A DNA stretch of 64,000 nt. Source: CBDCNH01 sp965219015. GTDB taxonomy: Bacteria > Pseudomonadota > Alphaproteobacteria > Rhodobacterales > Rhodobacteraceae. The position numbers and the translations under genes were made by a program. Of this stretch, positions 60,463 to 64,000 are shown piece by piece (positions within the stretch are counted from its first letter, which is position 1; each line of letters begins with the position of its first letter). The DNA is taken from positions 868,001 to 932,000 of the forward strand of contig CBDCNH010000011.1 of assembly GCA_965219015.1 (NCBI GenBank), read 5' to 3'. Under the pieces are notes generated by a model. That model was not told the DNA's origin. It searched no databases and was given only the letters and a program-made list of their open reading frames with translations.

Positions 60463-61361
60463 TCGGGGACTACGACATCGTTGCACCGCGCTTCCGGCAC
60501 TACCTCCTCGCCAACGCGGGCATCGAGGTGCTGGCGGACGGCTTCCGCTGGGTCGAAGGGCCGGTCTGGATCGGCGACGCGGACTGCCTCCTCTTCCAGG
60601 ACCTGCCGCGCAACCGCACGATGCGGTGGTCGGAGACGGGCGTAACGGTGTGGCGCGCGCCCTCGGGCTACGCCAACGGCCAGACCCGCGACCGACAGGG
60701 GCGGCTCGTGACCTGCTCGCACCGGCACCGCTCGGTCAGCCGCACCGAGCTCGACGGCCGCGTCACCGTCCTCGCCGACCGCCACGCAGGCCGCCGCCTC
60801 AACGCGCCCAACGATGTCGTGGTGCGCCATGACGGCACGATCTGGTTCACCGATCCCCTCTACGGCATCTCCACCGATTACGAGGGCGGCATCCAGACCT
60901 CCGAGCAGCCCCCCGCCCTCTACCGCCTCGATCCCGCGACGGGCGACATCCGCGTCGCGGCCGGCGACTTCGACGGCCCGAACGGCCTCGCCTTCTCGCC
61001 CGACGGCACGCGGCTCTACGTCTCCGAGACGGGCGACCAGAGCCACGACGACCCGCGCCAGTGCATCCGCGTCTTCGACGTGGACGAAGCGGGCGGCCTG
61101 ACGGGCGGCGGCGAGTTCCACCGCATCGCGCCCGGCTACTGCGACGGCATGGCGGTCGATGCCGATGGCAACGTCTGGTCCTCCGCCGCGGACGGTGTGC
61201 ATTGCCTCTCGCCCGACGGCGAGCTCCTCGGCAAGCTTCGGCTGCCGTGGCGTGTCGGCAACCTTGCGTTCGGCGGCGCGGCACTCAACCGGCTCTTCAT
61301 CGCCGCGTCCAACAGCCTGTGCGCCGTTTTCCTCAACCGCCGTGGAGTTCCCTTCCCATGA
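60459..61361 (+). CDS. SMP-30/gluconolactonase-family protein
   Basis: 300-residue six-bladed beta-propeller of the SMP-30/gluconolactonase/LRE type. FRWVEGPVWIGD (metal-binding Glu), YANGQTRDRQGRLVTCSH, RLNAPNDVVVRHDGTIWFTDP (metal-binding Asn) and DGPNGLAFSPDGTRLYVSET (Asn and Asp ligands) are diagnostic. It would hydrolyse aldonolactones to sugar acids with Ca2+ or Zn2+; gluconate could then feed gnd after phosphorylation (inference). Confidence 0.9.
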   Translation: MIGDYDIVAPRFRHYLLANAGIEVLADGFRWVEGPVWIGDADCLLFQDLPRNRTMRWSETGVTVWRAPSGYANGQTRDRQGRLVTCSHRHRSVSRTELDGRVTVLADRHAGRRLNAPNDVVVRHDGTIWFTDPLYGISTDYEGGIQTSEQPPALYRLDPATGDIRVAAGDFDGPNGLAFSPDGTRLYVSETGDQSHDDPRQCIRVFDVDEAGGLTGGGEFHRIAPGYCDGMAVDADGNVWSSAADGVHCLSPDGELLGKLRLPWRVGNLAFGGAALNRLFIAASNSLCAVFLNRRGVPFP

Positions 61362-62137
61362 CAGCACCCCGCATCGCCGCGCTCCGGCTGGTGGCCGCCG
61401 ATCCCGAGCGGCTGACGGTGTTCTATCTCGCCGCATTCGGCGCCGAGGAGGAACCCGGCGGCTTTCGCATCGGTGCCGAGCGCGTCGAGGTCGTCCCCGG
61501 ACGCCCGGGCCCCGATGCGGCCCCGAACGCCGCGTCGTTCCAGCACTTCGCGATGGTCGTGCGCGACATGGATGCGGCGATGGCCGCGTTGCGCGGCGTC
61601 CCGGGCTGGCGTGCGATCTCGCGCGACGGCCCGGTGACGCTCCCAAAAGCCTCGGGCGGCGTCACCGCCTTCAAGTTCCGCGACCCCGAGGGCCACCCGC
61701 TCGAGTTCCTCGCCTTTCCGCGCGGCGCCGTCCCGGAAGCCTGGCAGAGGGGTGACGGCCCGATCCTCGGCATCGACCATACGGCGATCGCGGTAGCGGA
61801 CACCCCGCGTTCGCTCGCCTTCTACGCCGGCCTCGGGTTCGGCCGGGATAGCCGGAACCGCAACCGAGGCCCCGAACAGGCCCGGCTCGACGGGCTCTCC
61901 CGATCCGAGGTCGACGTGACCGGCCTCGAACCACCGCCCTCCGGCCCGCCGCACGTCGAGCTCCTCGGCTACCAGACGCCCGCGCCGCTCACGGGGATCG
62001 CCGACCCGGACGACACCCGCGCCACCCGCATCGTCCTCGACGCCCCGGTCCCCGAAGGCGCCGAGCGCGTCACCCTTGCCGAAGGCGGCACCGCCTGCCG
62101 CGACCCCGACGGGCACATCCTCGTGTTTGCGGGCTAG
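61358..62137 (+). CDS. VOC-family (glyoxalase-fold) protein with two domains
   Basis: 259 residues with two vicinal-oxygen-chelate modules: the first begins ALRLVAADPERLTVFYLAAFG and ends FKFRDPEGHPLEFLAF (metal-binding Glu in PLEF), the second begins GIDHTAIAVADTPRSLAFYAGLGF and ends CRDPDGHILVF. Could be a dioxygenase, isomerase or lyase. Its ATG overlaps the SMP-30 stop. Last gene of the four-gene operon. Confidence 0.85.
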   Translation: MTAPRIAALRLVAADPERLTVFYLAAFGAEEEPGGFRIGAERVEVVPGRPGPDAAPNAASFQHFAMVVRDMDAAMAALRGVPGWRAISRDGPVTLPKASGGVTAFKFRDPEGHPLEFLAFPRGAVPEAWQRGDGPILGIDHTAIAVADTPRSLAFYAGLGFGRDSRNRNRGPEQARLDGLSRSEVDVTGLEPPPSGPPHVELLGYQTPAPLTGIADPDDTRATRIVLDAPVPEGAERVTLAEGGTACRDPDGHILVFAG

Positions 62138-62364
62138 GGTCGGATGGCCCACTTGAGGGTCTGAAGGATTGAAAGGGGCAAGTATCCCGTTTCACGTACG
62201 AAGGAGTAAGTCTCCGCCGCAGACCTTTGATAGGCTTCTGTCGTACCAGGAATACCGTGGCTCAATGCTTGAGCGAGCGCTCCGAACAATGCTCAAATGC
62301 CAATCGCGTCTGATTTTAGTACTCCTGGCACTGAGTTGGTTCGACAAGGCAAAATGCGTTCGCT
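62138..62364. other. Lower-GC intergenic patch between converging genes
   Basis: 227 bases, visibly poorer in G+C than anything around it, between the stops of the VOC and GH15 genes. I find no gene, no terminal inverted repeats and no clear terminator. It may be a trace of inserted DNA. Confidence 0.4.
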
Positions 62365-64000
62365 TCAGGCGTCCACCGGCGTCTCCGCACCTTCCTCGGC
62401 GCGGCGCTGTACTGGCGTGTCGAGGCGCGACAGGTTGAGGGCCGACAGGATCAGACCGACATGGCTGAACGCCTGCGGGAAGTTCCCGAGCATGATCCCT
62501 GCCGCCGGATCGTATTCCTCCGCGAGGAGGCCCACGTCGTTGGCGAGGCCCGCGACCTTTTCGAAGAGCGTCACCGCCTCGTCGCGCCGGCCGAGGAGCA
62601 CGTAGGCGTCGATGAGCCAGAACGAGCAGATGAGGAACGTGCCTTCCTCGGAGGTGGCCACGCCGTCGTCGGTGGCCTCGGCGTCGTAGCGCTCGACAAG
62701 CCCGCTCCGCATCAGCGTGGTCTCGATGGCCGCGACGGTGCCCGCGACGCGCGGATCCTCGGGCGGCAGGAACCCGGTCAGAGCGATCTGCAACAGGCTC
62801 GCATCGATCGCCTTGGAGCCGTAGGACTGCACGAACGAGTTCAACTCCGCGTCGAAGCCCTTCTCGCAGACCTCGGCATGGATCTCGTCGGCGATGTCGC
62901 GCCATTGCGCGGCCTCCTCGGCACGTCCGGCCTCGGCGATGATTGTCGACGCACGGTCGAAGGTGACCCAGGCCATGACCTTCGAATGCACGAACTGTCG
63001 GCGCTCGCCGCGGGTCTCCCAGATCCCGTCGTCCGGACGGCGCCAGTTCGCTTCGAGAAACCGCAGCAGCGCGTTGCTGAGCCCGCGCTGCTCGGGATGG
63101 TTCGGCAGGCCGCCCCGGATCCCCATCGTCATGGCCTCGGCGATGTTGCCGAAGACGTCGAGCTGGAACTGTCCCGCCGCGGCGTTGCCGATCCTGACGG
63201 GCGCGGACGCGCGAAAGCCCGGCAGCCAGTCGGAGGTCCATTCGACAAGCTGCCGCTCGCCCGCGACGCCGTACATGATCTGCATCTGCGAAGGGTCGCC
63301 GGCCGCCGCGCGCATCAGCCAGTCGCGCCAGGCCGCGGCCTCGTCGAGATAGCCAAGCTCGATGAACGCCATCAGCGTCATCGCGCTGTCGCGGATCCAG
63401 CAGTACCGGTAGTCCCAGTTCCGCCCGCCGCCGATGGTCTCCGGCAGCGAGGTCGTGGCCGCGGCGACGATGCCGCCGGTCGCGGCGTAGGTGAGCGCCT
63501 TCAGCGTGATGATCGACCGGCGGACCATCTCGGTATAGGGGCCGGCGGGCGGGCAGGCGTCCGAGAAGCGTCGCCACCGGTCCGTCGTCTCGGCAAGCAC
63601 CGTGTCGATGTCGAGCCCGTCGCGGACGGGATACCACGACACCTGATGCGTCAGGCAGAAGTTGCGCCGCTCGCCCGCGGTGACCTCGAAGCGCGCGACG
63701 GTCTGCATGTCGGCGTTCTCGAACGGCACCCCGGCGCGAAAGACGATCATGTTGGGCCCGGCGATCGCCGTCAGCGTGTTGTCGTCGAGGCTGCGGACCC
63801 AAGGCACCGTGCGCCCGTAGTCGAAGCGCATCCTCAGGTGCGACGCGAAGGATACCGTGCCCTCGACCCCCTCGACGATGCGGATCAGGTCCGAGGTGTC
63901 GCCGTCGATGGGCATCAGGTCCGTGACGGTCGCGGCGCCCGTGGCGGTCCGCCATTCGGTCCGGAGGATCAGCGTGCCGTCGACGTAGGCGCGCGTCGCG
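62365..64000 (-). CDS. GH15 glucoamylase/trehalase-like protein, N-terminus cut by window edge
   Basis: The frame runs off the window end; 545 residues are visible. VTDLMPIDGDTSDLIRIVEG lies in the N-terminal beta domain and NWDYRYCWIRDSAMTL (general acid region of the (alpha/alpha)6 barrel) in mid-chain; GLLAEEYDPAAGIMLGNFPQAFSHVGLI near the end carries the catalytic-base Glu region (AEEYD) of bacterial GH15. Such cytoplasmic GH15 enzymes cleave trehalose or maltooligosaccharides. High confidence in family, substrate open. Confidence 0.92.
   Translation of the reverse strand, partial: ATRAYVDGTLILRTEWRTATGAATVTDLMPIDGDTSDLIRIVEGVEGTVSFASHLRMRFDYGRTVPWVRSLDDNTLTAIAGPNMIVFRAGVPFENADMQTVARFEVTAGERRNFCLTHQVSWYPVRDGLDIDTVLAETTDRWRRFSDACPPAGPYTEMVRRSIITLKALTYAATGGIVAAATTSLPETIGGGRNWDYRYCWIRDSAMTLMAFIELGYLDEAAAWRDWLMRAAAGDPSQMQIMYGVAGERQLVEWTSDWLPGFRASAPVRIGNAAAGQFQLDVFGNIAEAMTMGIRGGLPNHPEQRGLSNALLRFLEANWRRPDDGIWETRGERRQFVHSKVMAWVTFDRASTIIAEAGRAEEAAQWRDIADEIHAEVCEKGFDAELNSFVQSYGSKAIDASLLQIALTGFLPPEDPRVAGTVAAIETTLMRSGLVERYDAEATDDGVATSEEGTFLICSFWLIDAYVLLGRRDEAVTLFEKVAGLANDVGLLAEEYDPAAGIMLGNFPQAFSHVGLILSALNLSRLDTPVQRRAEEGAETPVDA

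Overview
The window is very GC-rich, densely coding DNA from an alphaproteobacterium, most likely of the Rhodobacterales. Four things support this: a dcw (division and cell wall) cluster with a DUF2484 gene between murC and murB; a probable UpsM-type leader before mraZ; a DUF1127 gene followed by a tandem array of CCUCCUCCC-loop RNAs (CcsR/cuckoo family); and meso-diaminopimelate-type MurE. No plasmid or phage backbone is visible, so this looks chromosomal.

Layout. 1-17237 (minus strand): the dcw cluster in the order mraZ, rsmH, ftsL, ftsI, murE, murF, mraY, DUF2161, [serine hydrolase on the opposite strand], murD, APC-like permease, ftsW, murG, murC, DUF2484, murB, ddl (cut by the window edge). 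Many junctions are ATGA, GTGA or TGATG overlaps, which fixes several start codons. 17238-19650: mraZ leader with a strong hairpin, mrp with an intrinsic terminator, then DUF1127 and the small-RNA array on the plus strand. 19651-28870: uvrD, DUF302, CHRD, an SDR dehydrogenase, pyruvate carboxylase, MAPEG, TerC and a tRNA-Gly(GCC). 28871-31496: a graveyard of frameshifted genes beyond the tRNA (membrane protein, NmrA-type reductase, probable RND remnant).

31497-35968 is a compact six-gene operon: anchored His-containing protein, MacB/LolD-type ATPase, FtsX-type permease, DUF4198 protein, small secreted protein and a Tat-exported TroA/ZnuA-like binding protein. I infer a non-canonical metal acquisition or metal-handling system, and it is the best candidate here for something poorly described. 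35990-40400 mixes intact genes (LysR, DsbA-like, NAD(P)-binding reductase) with decayed LysR, SDR, NmrA and MFS genes.

40455-47519 is a hexuronate module: mannonate dehydratase uxuA diverging from a GntR/FCD regulator, a TRAP transporter with fused membrane subunits, and two Gfo/Idh/MocA oxidoreductases. 47552-52802 is an RND efflux operon with two different adaptor proteins. 52936-62137 is an oxidative module: PaoABC-type periplasmic aldehyde dehydrogenase, 6-phosphogluconate dehydrogenase and a GMC oxidoreductase that has no normal start codon (minus strand), with DoxX, cupin, SMP-30 lactonase and VOC genes on the plus strand. The window ends inside a GH15 glucoamylase/trehalase-like gene.
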